Program-made: the position numbers and the translations under genes | Notes under the pieces: generated by a model | The model's database searches: none | Told to the model about the DNA's origin: nothing | What the model saw: the letters and a program-made list of their open reading frames with translations, nothing else | Part shown: positions 23,138 to 33,714 of the stretch, piece by piece | Position numbering within the stretch: the first letter of the stretch is position 1 | How the letters are laid out: each line of letters begins with the position of its first letter | Assembly: GCA_037355855.1 (NCBI GenBank) | Contig: CM074765.1 | Span: 620,001 to 684,000 of the forward strand | DNA: 64,000 bases | Source: Pseudo-nitzschia pungens | Lineage: Eukaryota > Bacillariophyta > Bacillariophyceae > Bacillariales > Bacillariaceae | Direction: 5' to 3'

Positions 23138-24463
23138 CTATTGTTTTTCTTCTTCCAAGTACCCCGCTACCTGCTTTGACGCCTTTTCGAAAACATCCGT
23201 GAGAAACTCGTTGTGCTGCCGAATCAAGCCAATGTTTTGGCTGGTGCCGAGTGCCTCGATCATCTTTATTCTGTTTCTCAGTGTCGCCAGCTCTTCCAAC
23301 TGTCTGTCGATGTGCCCCTGCAGGACGTCGGCCGTGTAGGTGCGATATTTGACGTGTTGTTCCTGCGTGAATTCCGGTGGCTCGTTGGGAGGATGCTTGG
23401 GTTCGAGAAGCGCATACAGAACGGCATCCCAGACCTGTTTGGGTATGTCTCCGTCGGACACACGAAACACCATTTTCTCGACATCATCCGTGAAAGGATT
23501 GTCCACGTAGACCAGATGGGACCAAACGTTGGGCATGTCGGTGACCGGAACAAAGCCAAAGATTCCCAGGAATCGGTGTGGATTGCTGGGCTGTCCGTAC
23601 GTAATATAGAGGTCGTTGTTTTCCTCCTCCCCTTCAACGCCGACGTTGCCCTTGTAGACAAAGTTGACATAGTCTCCCTCGTGAGTGATCGCAACGTTGG
23701 GAGGTTCCCGATGATTGAACATGTCTCCGACGGGAACAAGCTCCGAAGTAGCATCTTCGTCTTGGGTTGATGGCGTTCCCTTCATGATTGCCGTCGTGCC
23801 AGCTTCGGTCGAAGATGTCTTCCAGAACCGACTGCTGACGGCGCAAAAAGCAAACCGAGCTTCCTCGCTCTCGGAAGACTGCGTGGAACCGTCGACGAGA
23901 CCCGAGCCGACGGCTGCGTCGCAAAATGCCTTTAGTTTCTCCTCCTGGTAGTCGGCAATATACTTCGCATAGTATGGCAGGCAGCTCTTTTCCGGGTTGG
24001 TGAATTCCACATAGTGTCTCGGGAGAGATTGGATGTACGGAGACCAGAGCGAGGATTCTCCTTCTTGACAGCATTTCAATACCTTGACAAAGATGAAAAA
24101 ACCTTCCACGTGCTGATCAAAACCAGATTGTTGTAGACTTTCGAGCGCCTTGTGTACTTTCTCGGGACTTTCCTTCTCGAACTCGTCTCGTATGCGCAGG
24201 GAATCAAAGACGATGCTGCGGGGGACCTTCAACAGAACGGTTCCTGGTTCCACCGCCTCTATGAGCTCCACACCAATGTTGTCGTCGTTGTCATCATCGT
24301 CTTGCTTCCATCGAAGACTATCGTGCATCACCACACCCTGCTCAGTAGCCCATCTGGAAAGATCCTTTACGTTTCTGGGAGATGCCGTTATGGACGACGA
24401 AAATTCCATGCACGCTGTAGCGAACATGCACAACACGGTCAGCAAGTGCGACGTTGCATTCAT
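23138..24463 (-). CDS. SET-domain lysine methyltransferase, RuBisCO LSMT/SETD3-like
   Basis: 441 aa from the ATG at 24463. Residues 1-25 are a hydrophobic presequence (LLTVLCMFATACM) suggesting secretory-pathway or complex-plastid targeting. The split SET domain starts near 62 (GVELIEAVEPGTVLLKVPRSIVF) and contains SLWSPYIQSLP at 138-148. The hallmark VPVGDMFNH is at 243-251 and DLYITYG..SN at 284-294. Together these are the SAM and lysine-channel motifs of the SETD3/LSMT class. The helical C-terminal half (about 310-435) fits the Rubis-subs-bind domain. Known members methylate RuBisCO large subunit, aldolase or actin; the substrate here cannot be inferred. Single exon and intact. Confidence 0.85.
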   Translation of the reverse strand: MNATSHLLTVLCMFATACMEFSSSITASPRNVKDLSRWATEQGVVMHDSLRWKQDDDDNDDNIGVELIEAVEPGTVLLKVPRSIVFDSLRIRDEFEKESPEKVHKALESLQQSGFDQHVEGFFIFVKVLKCCQEGESSLWSPYIQSLPRHYVEFTNPEKSCLPYYAKYIADYQEEKLKAFCDAAVGSGLVDGSTQSSESEEARFAFCAVSSRFWKTSSTEAGTTAIMKGTPSTQDEDATSELVPVGDMFNHREPPNVAITHEGDYVNFVYKGNVGVEGEEENNDLYITYGQPSNPHRFLGIFGFVPVTDMPNVWSHLVYVDNPFTDDVEKMVFRVSDGDIPKQVWDAVLYALLEPKHPPNEPPEFTQEQHVKYRTYTADVLQGHIDRQLEELATLRNRIKMIEALGTSQNIGLIRQHNEFLTDVFEKASKQVAGYLEEEKQ

Positions 24464-25137
24464 TTTTCTGTGCCAATGGCGGCAAGAGAGTTTATGCGGA
24501 TAAGCGGGGGAAACGGATGTTGTTGCTTTGATTGGAGATAAATCTTACCCTTTTGCCTGCGGGAATCTCGTCTATGAACTCTCAAGTCCGGTGTGAAGAG
24601 GTATCAGTCAGAGATCGTCAAGCTCCATGAAGATTTTGGTTTTCGTGAACGACTGCATCAGTGAACGTCAATCCTTACCCGCTAACTGTACCAAGCTTAC
24701 CGTGCCGGATACCGGTAAATTACTCGGTAGTCTTTCGAGGAAAGATCTTCCATGTGGAGGTAAAAACGAAGACATTTTTGTGATGTGACATTCGAGATTT
24801 GATCCCGCAAGAATCAAACACTAATGAGAAGGAAAGTGATGAGAGTTCATTCCGTTCTATGTCGCCATGCGCGCGCGGGTCGATATTCAAACGTTAATTC
24901 GTTACTTCCTTTCTGCATGACAAGCTACGTGAGAGACAACCAAGAAAAAGAGTTCAGCTATCGCAGAAAATATTTTGGATTTTTCAAGATCTAGGCCCTT
25001 TCTTTTTTGACGTCAACAACCACGAAACAACATGAGATCAAACCCATAGAAAAACTGCGACATTCTCATTACTATTTTCCACAACTGAACCATTGATCAT
25101 CGTTGCGATCAAAATACAAATAACACGAAGACCAACC
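24464..25137. other. Divergent intergenic region
   Basis: Upstream region shared by the SET gene and the Rossmann-fold gene. A TGACGTCA-like element (TTGACGTCAACAA) lies near 25006-25018, a possible bZIP or CRE-type site by sequence only. No gene is seen. Confidence 0.4.
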
Positions 25138-26587
25138 ATGTCGGATGCACACAAGTACGCTACGCATCGTACGCAGGGTAATATCAACCAGTACAACGCT
25201 GCGTTCAGCGAGCTCGATGACTTTGCTGCGAAGATGAGGCAGAGTCGAATGAGTGAGGCAAGCGGCGTTAGCTACCTCGCAAACCACTTGAGAAACACGG
25301 CTTCGTTCGATTACGGCTATGGCGACGAAAACAAATATGTTAACACTCGTCACAGCAGCGACACCGTCAAAACCAGTTCCAGAAGCACGCTGGAAGACAG
25401 TTACAGTCGCGCAATGAATAGCATGAACCGAGGTGACTTCGACCCGAACCGACAAAACCGCAGCGATTTGGAGAAAGGATTGGTCAATCGCTCGAGTCGT
25501 GGCAAAAGCAACGGCAGCAGGGATTCCAATTCTGACCGAAGAGGCAGTGAAGTGACGACTAGAACTCGTGTGTCCAACCCAAAAGCCAATGCCAACGCCG
25601 CGAAGAGACCCGTCAGCAACAAGGATCCCTCGGAAGAAACCGTTGCCATCTTTGGAGCACATGGAGTCACCGGTCACCACTTTTTGCAAAGAGCCTTGGA
25701 GGCAGGGTACAAAATCAAAGCCTTGGTTTCGCCTGGTATGCCCATGAACGATGTGACCGGTAGTCAAAACCTTCGGCTAGTCACTGGATCTCTCGAGGAG
25801 ATCGAAAAGATTCGTGAAGTTGTCTTTAATGCTACTTACGTCGTTTGTCTGATGAACGATTGTATCGATGAGGAAAGCATCAAACCCCCTATTGGCAACG
25901 TCGAAGAAGGTTATTCTGAATCCAATCTGAATTTTGTGCACAATCTCGTGCCTATTCTGGAACAATCCGATACCTGCCGTGTTTTCCTCTACGAGGTACG
26001 TTGGACAGAAACCCCATATTGCCATTGGTTTCTAAAACTTGACGATTGGCCCATCACTTTTATTCCTACAGCAATGTCCTCATCTGCTTTCGATTTGAAC
26101 CTTTTTCTCATTTCATTTCCAACAGGCGTCTTCGGTGGCATCGGACGAGAAAGGCGCCGCTCCATTCTTCAGCAAGATGGTCAAGAAAATGGCGTTCCGC
26201 AAGAATTGGAAAAACATGAAAAAAGAACAGGATCGTATTGTTCAATACATTGCAAGCAGCACCAAGGACTCGCCTCTAAACTACATCATCACTCGACCAA
26301 GTGCCACATTGATTTGGGACAGACCTTCTCGAAAGAAACTTGCAGCTTCCAAATCGGTAAGCTCCTTTTGCTATTCATGATGCATGATTTTTGTAAATTG
26401 AAAGGAAATTGGGAGTCTCACGCTTTTGATTATATTTGATGTTTTTTTATTTCATTATTTCTATACCATACAGCAACCAGGACCATTCCCCATCACAAAT
26501 AGTGATTTGGCAGAGTTCACGTTGAGTGCTTTGCGAATGGAGAAAATCTACAACTCTTGCCCGTATGTTGTACAAGATGGAATCTAA
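25138..26587 (+). CDS. NAD(P)-binding Rossmann protein, atypical SDR/NmrA-like
   Basis: Exons are 25138-25995, 26126-26356 and 26474-26587. All junctions are phase 0, with introns GTACGT...CAACAG and GTAAGC...ATACAG, giving 400 aa. Residues 1-165 are polar and Ser/Asn/Arg-rich. The Rossmann fold starts near 169 with VAIFGAHGVTGHHF, a GxxGxTG dinucleotide motif, followed by ALEAGYKIKALV. After the second junction comes NYIITRPSATL, typical of the NmrA or NAD(P)H-binding subgroup, then PFPITNSDLAEFTLSAL near the C-terminus. Such proteins act as oxidoreductases or redox sensors; the substrate is unknown. The catalytic YxxxK is not evident, consistent with the atypical class. Confidence 0.8.
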
Positions 26588-26931
26588 GCGAGAAGACATT
26601 GAAAAGCGATGGTAGAACTTGGTGTTCCGTAGAAAAAATATTTTTTAGAAGGCAGCGTGGAGTGCTTGCAATTTCCGGGGAATCTCAACAAAATTATCTG
26701 ATTGCTAGCAAAAGATGCGCCACTTAAAGCAGGAAAACATCACATTGACTTGGTCTACCTTGTCGTGAAGGTAGAGCTCCGATATCCTAAAAATTACATG
26801 TAAATACAATTTAAGAGAGGAACAGAATTTGATCTCGTGACTAAGCTCTAAAGTTAATGAAGAAACGAAAGTACCCACCTTCCGTAGTCGCGTTATATTT
26901 GGTTCTGCTCAGTTTGGGGGTTTACACCCTA
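26588..26931. other. Intergenic region between convergent genes
   Basis: 344 bp between two convergent genes. No gene or notable repeat is seen. Confidence 0.5.
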
Positions 26932-28820
26932 CTACGGGGTAACCGGCGGAAATCCCAGCCTGGCCCGCTTGATGGGATCGGTCACCGACTCGATCAGGCT
27001 GCTGCGCACACGATTGTGGTTCAGGATGTAGTCCACCCGATTGGTCGGCATGTGGTGCCTGCAGAACGTGCTTGTAGCCCCTCTTGGCGATCGCCTCGGT
27101 CTCGTCCAGGTTGGAGGGGTTCCGAATAATAGGCCAGCTTGGTCTTGAAGTCGGTCTCGTTGCCGGCTTGGTAGGTGACAAAGTGGACGCCGTCGATCGG
27201 CGGATGGGGCATCCACCGCGGAACGATCATTTCGTCGACCATCACCATCGCCCCCGACAAAAAGGATTCCCACAAGCGAAAGTCTCCCTCCCAACCGGCG
27301 GGATTGCAGGTGACGACGATCTTCGCGTCGCGCAGGTGCCTCGAGGTAGTTCGATCCGAAGCAGTGACCGTCGCATCCGCTCGGGACGAGTCCGACGTAG
27401 GCCGCGAAGCCCGGATCGTCGCCGTCGCCGTTGTTGGTGGTGGGTTCCCGGCGGGCGCGGCAGCTTTCCGAGGGCGGTCGCGCCGTTGCTGCCGGTCTTT
27501 GCCCGGCAGAATTCGTGCGTCCACCGGACGACGTTCGTGCGAATCCTGTGGGGCGAACGCGAATGCGACGAGGACGGATCGCCGTTTTCGTTTTCGACGG
27601 TCGCCAAGACATTCGTCAGGGTCCACTTGCGCCGCCCAAAGGGGACCAAAAAGTTTTCGTAGCGATAGTCCCAGAAATAATCGTGATCGGAATCGTCGCG
27701 GCGACGGTCCGCGGTGGTGGTTTCGCGGTGGATCTTCTCCGCCGATGATGATGATGGATCCGTTTCCGCCACCAGATACACGGTCCCGACGCCGTTGCCA
27801 AACAGATCGACCTCGGTTTCCAAGCTCGCCGCGCTGCTGTAGGGGGGAATCAAGCATGGCCTTGGTTCCGCTGTAGGAAAACGGAAGGATGCTTTCGTCG
27901 TTCGAGCAATTGCCCTTGTTGTCGTATTTTCCGCCGAACTTGTTGACGAAGGATCTCTTAAAGTAGGCCAGTTCCGTTTCCTTCCGCAGCATGTCCTCTC
28001 GTTTGCGGTGGATGATGCAGCCGTCGGAATAGTCCAGCACGATGACCTTGTGAAAGTGGCGCGCCCAATCCAGGGGAGCCTTCTCGAGCTCGTGCCGTCC
28101 CATGGTGGTGATCCAGACAATGATGTCGGCCTGGGAAGGATCGTCGGTAGGGACAAACCAGGGCCGAATCGATAACTGCGTGTGGTCGCGGGGACCGCTC
28201 TCGTCGTTCTTCTTCTTCTTCTTCTCGCTGCGGCTGCTTCCTCCGTTGTATTCCAGCCATCCCTCCCTGACGAGGATTTCTTCCCGTGCTTTTTCGCTGG
28301 TCGTGTCGTCCCAAAAGTGCACCTTGAGAGCGATGTCTTTCCTTCGATTGGAACCATTATTATTGTTGTTGTTGTTGTTGTTGTTGTTGTTTGTTACGCT
28401 TGATGCCGATTGGGATGACGACACCGAGGCTTCCAGCGCAGCGATTCTTCTCTCCAGCCGGGTCAGTTCGGCCGAGAAACCGTCCTGCCGAGCCGCATCG
28501 GCATCGAATCGTTCCTCGATAACCTTCCCGACATTTCTGTGAAAACGGAACAGCTTGTCGACCCTGGAAGCCAGCGGTTCATCGGGGTCGGGGCGGCGTT
28601 CCGAGCCGGAGCCAATTCCGCTCGCGGTCTCGCTCATCACGGCCACCAGTGCGGTGGTGTGCAATCGGCTAACTGCCAGCAACGCGATTCCCATCGAAGA
28701 CAAAAAGACGATTCTCGCCTGCGGACGGGCCCGACCGGATTCGGGAACGGAGAAATCCCGGCGTGTGGTTGGAATCGGCACCGCGCGTACTACGCGGAAT
28801 TGTACTACCTTGAGAATCAT
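26932..28820 (-). CDS. Glycosyltransferase-like type II membrane protein, five +1 frame changes
   Basis: The ATG is at 28820. A signal anchor (IVFLSSMGIALLAVS) lies near residues 38-52, followed by a coiled coil (LTRLERRIAALEASV) and a poly-Asn tract. The catalytic-type region reads ALKVHFWDD, IIVWITTMGRHELE and VIVLDYSDGC, then, after frame changes, RYENFLVPFGRRKW, VVRWTHEFC, IVVTCNPAGWEGDFRLWESFLSGAMVMVDE, GVHFVTYQAGNETDF and KRGYKHVLQ. The WEGD-R-WE-SGA-V pattern resembles GT-B/exostosin-like transferases, which act in the Golgi. Frame changes are near 27843 (C6 run), 27470, 27345, 27117 and 27065, and each needs one base skipped. The stop is at 26932. The family call is moderate. The gene could be intact with consensus errors or a pseudogene. 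Confidence 0.5.
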
Positions 28821-30571
28821 TGTTATTACTTGTAGTTCGGATCATAATATTATTGGCAGTCACAACGGATGGAATCAATCAATCAATCAATCAAATCAAC
28901 AATCAATCACACACGTTTTCGATTTGCCGAACCGCGAGCAAGCAAGTACACGCACGGTATCTTACTTGTCGAAGGATTGCCGTTTTGGAAAGCTTCTCGA
29001 TGTTGCGCTTACCACTTCATTGCGACAATGCCGAGCGGGATGTGATGTTAAGTTACCCGATTCTGCCGTACCGTAATTTACTTCGTTTGAGAAGGCCGAG
29101 TTGTTTTTTTTTAAAAAACAAGCCGGTTCGATCTAGAATAAGTCACGGCAGATGCGGCTCATGCGTGTCACACGGAGAATTTTTCGTCGATTCGCGTCAC
29201 TACTGGTAGTAAGTAATACTAGGGGGCTAATCAGATCTATTTTTTCCAACTTTTTACCCTTATGAATTACGAGATGTAAGTATCGGTAAACCTTATGATG
29301 GGATTTTCCGATGAAACACTAAGTAGAAGTAAGTAAGGTTACGGAGTACGAAGTAACATTGAATAGCACTCGAAAACCCTTCGGAAGACGAAGACCCGGT
29401 TCTCCACGCCACCAAACAGGTGTCTATTGCAATCGGATGTACCTACAACTAAGTTTCCAGCATATGATTCTTATTTTTTTGTTCTTTGTAGCAGACAGTG
29501 AGTTATTCACTTCATGTCCTAAGATTAACTTACTGTACTACCGTATGTAAGGCTCTTCGGCATCGAGAAACGAAATATTCGCCGAGAAGATTCCGGGTAC
29601 GAGTATTATTTTGTCGAAGAAACATACACGTTCCTATCGAATTTCTTTTTGAGTTCGTACTGGTGGTTGCGGTAACCTTATGCTATAAGCGACGACGAAT
29701 GAATCAACCAATCGAACCTTTTGGTCGAATTGCCGCAGATCGCGGATCAAAACGGCGGCGACAAATCCCTTTCCGCTCCGAGAAACGGAAGCAGAGTTGA
29801 TTGCGACCTATGATTACCGGTACGTACCGTACCAACGGATCGGTGCAAAGACGCGAGTCGGCTTTCCGAAGGGACGCAATCGCAATCGCAATCGCAATCG
29901 CAATCGCAATCGCAATCGCACTGAACGAAAGCGAACAAAATAATAAATGCGTGTCTCTTCTCAATCAATCAATCAATCCATCGATGATGCAATTTCCGTG
30001 GGTGATTGATTGATTGATTGATTGATTCCTGCAGTCATATGTCTCGGATCCATCCCGCCCGCCGATGCCTTTTTTGGTGACACTCGCAGCAACATCCAAA
30101 ACGAGAGCCAGCGCAAACCATGCCCGTGCCGGAACGAGCCTCGAGTGTGTCTTTGCGTGTCTGTGCGTGCGTGGCAACCGCAAGCGCTTCGCTCCACCAC
30201 CCTAGCCGGCACCGCGCACATCCGATCCGGTGGCAGCCACCGGCAACGATGGACTCACTCGTTCCAACCGAGAAGGACGATCGCATCCGTGGAATAAGCT
30301 TTACTTACTGCGCAAAGCTAACGCGTTCGCTTGCTCCCTCCGTTTCGTTTCGCTTCGGACCGCACCGTACCATCCCGTGCTGTTTCGAGAGTCACCGACG
30401 CGGCCACAAACCCATCCGGAGTGCCGTGCCGTGCCGTGCCGTGCCATGGGCGTGGCGTGGCGTGAAGCGACGGTGTGATTGCCGCTTGTCGTGGGTTTGT
30501 TTCCCCCCCCCCGCGCAAAACCCAAAGCACGGAACCGCAGCAACGTCGCCGTATGTGTTCTGCCGACCACG
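28821..30571. other. Divergent intergenic region with simple repeats
   Basis: This holds (TCAA)n/(ATCA)n at 28872-28900, GTAAGGTTAC at about 29333-29342, a hexanucleotide array at 29877-29922, and (TCAA)n facing (TTGA)n at 29960-30028 that could fold into a hairpin. The remainder is GC-rich with overlapping spurious frames on both strands. No supported gene is seen. Confidence 0.5.
29877..29922. repeat. (CAATCG)n hexanucleotide microsatellite
   Basis: About seven perfect tandem copies of CAATCG/ATCGCA in intergenic DNA. Confidence 0.9.
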
Positions 30572-30877
30572 TCAGAACCCCAAAGCGTCCGATCGATCGT
30601 CTGCGCTTTCTCTTTCGTTTTGGTTGCAGATGCCGTTGCTGCTGCTGCTGCTCCGATCGCTATCGCCGTCGCTATCGCCGTCGCTCTCACTATCGTCGTC
30701 GCTATCGTCGTCATGCTCGTCCCGACAAATTCGATCCAAGGTATCGGAAGCAATCGCAATCAGCCGCTCGTTTCTCCGTCGTTCTCGCTCACCAGAGCTG
30801 CTGGTGGCAGTCCTCGCGATGCTATCTCTGCAGGATTCCTTCCACAGCCCGAGTTTTCGGCGGATGGTCTCGTAATG

Positions 30878-30926
<49 letters not shown>

Positions 30927-31702
30927 TTGTTGTTGTCGTGAACTTTCTGGTTGGCGATCCACTTTCGGGACCTGGCAATGGTTCGCGCCACGTCCTTGAG
31001 CGCCTCCCACCGGACTCGCTCAGATTTTCGCTTCATCATGGACCGATGGCGGTCCGGGGGCGACGATGATTCCGACGTCGACGACGATGCCTGGGCCGCG
31101 CGACGATGGTCCTCGTCGCCGGTCGACGGCTCCCGCGAAACCGATGGCGATGCTCCGAAGGCGACGGCCCTCGCCACGACGCGGCCGCAACCGGCCGGGT
31201 CCCCGACGCGGGAGAAGGATTCGAGCAGCTCGGTGGAAGTGGCAGCAGCAGCGGTTCTTCGTCGTCTTCCTTCTCCTCCTCCGCGTCCGGCATTCGTCTC
31301 CGGACCGGTCCCTCGCTTCGTCTTGGTTTTCGTGGTTGCGCGGAGGACGTGAGCGTTGGGTCCGACCGTACAAAAATCCCGGCAGCCTCCCGCCACCACT
31401 CGCAACCCCAACGGCATCGGCATCTCCGGACATTCGCCGCCAACAGCGGGGTTCCCGGCCTCCCCGTTGGCAATCTCGTGCTCGTGCTCGTGGCGATTTG
31501 GATGCCGATGACGTTGTTGGTGTTGGTGTTCGCGGACCAGTTCCTCGATTTCCAAAACGGCGGCCCCGCTTCCCATCCCGGTGCAGTCCGGGCCGGTGCA
31601 GACCTCGATCAGGATGCATCGGGAGGAGACGCGGCACGGCGACGAGGATTCCTCTCGTTCGTCCCCGCCCCTCTCCGTGCCATCTGCCCGGATGCGGCTC
31701 AT
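30572..31702 (-). CDS. Thioredoxin-like [2Fe-2S] domain protein with disordered tail
   Basis: 376 aa from the ATG at 31702. Residues 29-60 (CILIEVCTGPDCTGMGS...EIEELV) and 101-119 (RVVAGGCRDFCTVGPNAHV) carry four cysteines, C35-x4-C40 and C107-x3-C111 followed by GPNAHV. That is the pattern of the thioredoxin-like [2Fe-2S] ferredoxin family, related to NuoE and bacterial 2Fe-2S proteins. A His/Glu-rich linker of about 40 aa (HQHQQRHRHPNRHEHEHE) sits between the Cys pairs, where family members usually have a short connection. The last 250 aa are disordered. They include an (ND)n tract encoded by a GTTGTC repeat and an Asp/Ser-rich end. There is no clear targeting peptide. Electron transfer is inferred from the family. 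Intact. Confidence 0.6.
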
Positions 31703-32591
31703 CCGAGACGATGGATTGCGGACTGTGGACCGTGGATTGCTGATTGATTCGTTAGCCCTGCAATCGCCGTCGGCGTGTCTGGTCTTTAACGAACCACTCG
31801 TACCTTATGGGCGTGATCGAAGAGAAGACAAACGACAGAGGTGCAAGTGGGAAGTGGGATGGCGCATTTGTCACCGTTCATCATCCACCATTCACGATAA
31901 ATAAATCCCATAATACGGTATTTAATTCAACAAACTGTCGTTTCCCAAAAAAAAGTCGGTAACCTTAGTTGGGATGATGCTCATAACCTGCGAAATGCTG
32001 TTGTGCTCCTATTGACGTGATTAACGCATGTATTACAATAAGAGTGAGGTTATTCACTAGTTGCTAGGGATTCATTCTCACACGCATACCTTACCTGTAT
32101 CCGGTATGACGGATGAGGACAGACGATAGTTGGATGCATTATTCGATCCGTTAGGGGTGTCACACATGAACACATACCATACTGCATCCAAAATTCGCGT
32201 TTTAAGTGCACGAAGAATGTATCGTGTTCATTGGAGTAAACCTTAATCCATGATTCGTAATCACGTACATGACCTGCCAACGGAATCCAGTTAATCCCGT
32301 TCGCCAAGCGTGCCATACCTCGCGGGAAAATTTGGTATGCTGTGGGATACCGGTAGAGGAAGTGAGATAAGTTTACAGAACGTTAGTACCGGTAACTTAC
32401 ATCTTAACAACCCATCGAAATTCGAAATCAGAACACAGAACACAACATCAAACAACCATCACGAGAAATTCACGAATCATCACCACAAAAACCAAAAGAA
32501 CCAAAGAACAAAGCCAACAACGACAACAGCACACACACAAACACACAAACAAACACACAAACAAAACAAACAGATCCATCCATTCTATACC
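31703..32591. other. Divergent intergenic region
   Basis: This includes a GGTAACCTTA motif at about 31958-31967. Just upstream of the next start is an A/C-rich leader (32510-32575) of CACAAACAAACA repeats, typical of a 5' UTR. No gene is seen. Confidence 0.5.
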
Positions 32592-33146
32592 ATGATTCCC
32601 GTTCGAAGCGAAGGTCCGGAAGGCGGCGAATACATCCAGCAGGACGACTCCTCGGCTTTCGGCGCACCGCCGTCGACGACTTCCGTTCTGTGCTGCGGGA
32701 TCTGCGACATGCGCATCGCCACCTTTGCTGCCAACGGATTCAACGTCGCCACCATCGTCCTAACCGTCCTGATCGCCCCACTCGTCGCATCCAACAGCGA
32801 TGGTGGCTCTTTCTGGAAGATCCTGGGCACCGCCCTCGCTTCGGGAATCCCGGGCCTGGTCCTCAGCGGGATCGGGTGCTACGGCGCCCAAAAATTTCGC
32901 GCGGAAGCCCTCGGCGCGGCGGCCCTCGGCTTTTTCGTGTGCCTGGTGGTGGACGCCTCCCTGCACCGCTGGGTGCGCTTCGTCGTTTCCTCGGTCGCCT
33001 TTTTTCCGCACGCGGTCCTGGCCCTGGAGATGCGCAACGGGTCCATCACCGAGGAACACTACCACGACAAGCAGCAGTACGTCTCTCCCGAGGGTCTGGA
33101 ATTCGTCGAGCGGATGCAGAATCGATTCCTGTCGCCCATTGCGTGA
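32592..33146 (+). CDS. Four-TM protein, GICDxR-EMRxG family, member 1
   Basis: 184 aa from the ATG at 32592 after an A/C-rich leader. Residues 35-44 read CGICDMRIAT. Four hydrophobic segments follow at about 48-66, 77-96, 104-122 and 126-144. The loop EMRNG at 146-150 then leads into EEHYHDKQQYVSPEGLEFVERMQNRFLSP. The same order (G-[IL]-C-D-x-R-x-A-T, four helices, E-[MI]-R-x-G, a Y/F-rich acidic segment ending in a V-x-x-G or similar turn) occurs in the genes at 37193-38053 and 45706-46255. I know no named family. The location is presumably a membrane, with the Cys motif just before the first helix. Intact. Confidence 0.75.
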   Translation: MIPVRSEGPEGGEYIQQDDSSAFGAPPSTTSVLCCGICDMRIATFAANGFNVATIVLTVLIAPLVASNSDGGSFWKILGTALASGIPGLVLSGIGCYGAQKFRAEALGAAALGFFVCLVVDASLHRWVRFVVSSVAFFPHAVLALEMRNGSITEEHYHDKQQYVSPEGLEFVERMQNRFLSPIA

Positions 33147-33714
33147 TTGAGTGGGCGAGCGAGTGAGCGAGCCGAGTGAGTGAGTGGGTGAGTCGCACAA
33201 CGGGCCATAGAAAAGCGGAACGAATCGAAACGAAACGCATGGACGGTTTGGGGAATGGACGACGACGACGGTGCAACCGATGAGGAAAGTGTGGCCGAGT
33301 GGTTCTGTCTATTGAGTATTATACCTCGAGCCTTGAAATATTCATTTGTTTCATTTCATCCGTAGAGTGTAAATTATGTAAAATAATAAAATATTATATA
33401 ACAACAATGATGATTGGATTAGATTAGATTATATCAGATTAGATTGGATTCGATTCGATTCGATTCGATTCGAATGCGTCGCATGGATTTCGCCATATCT
33501 TTCTTTCGTCTCTGTCGGAACCACTCGATTCAACAGAGAATTGCCCCCCTTCTGCATTCCGACAACAATCGTGGAAAGAATTTTCCAGCTTTCGACATTG
33601 CGTCGCTCGAAGAAGAGGTGCGGAAGATTCGAGAGTTTCTTCCAAACGAAATCACGGTTTCACAAGGAGAAACTCCAATCCCGCGTCCCAAACCGCATCC
33701 GTCCGTCCATCCGA
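33147..33714. other. Intergenic region between convergent genes
   Basis: This holds GAGTGAGCGAGCC repeats (33150-33190) and an AT-rich AATAATAAAATATTATA stretch near 33380, a possible polyadenylation region. ATTAGATTAGATT/(GATTC)n runs lie at 33410-33475. No gene is seen. Confidence 0.5.
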
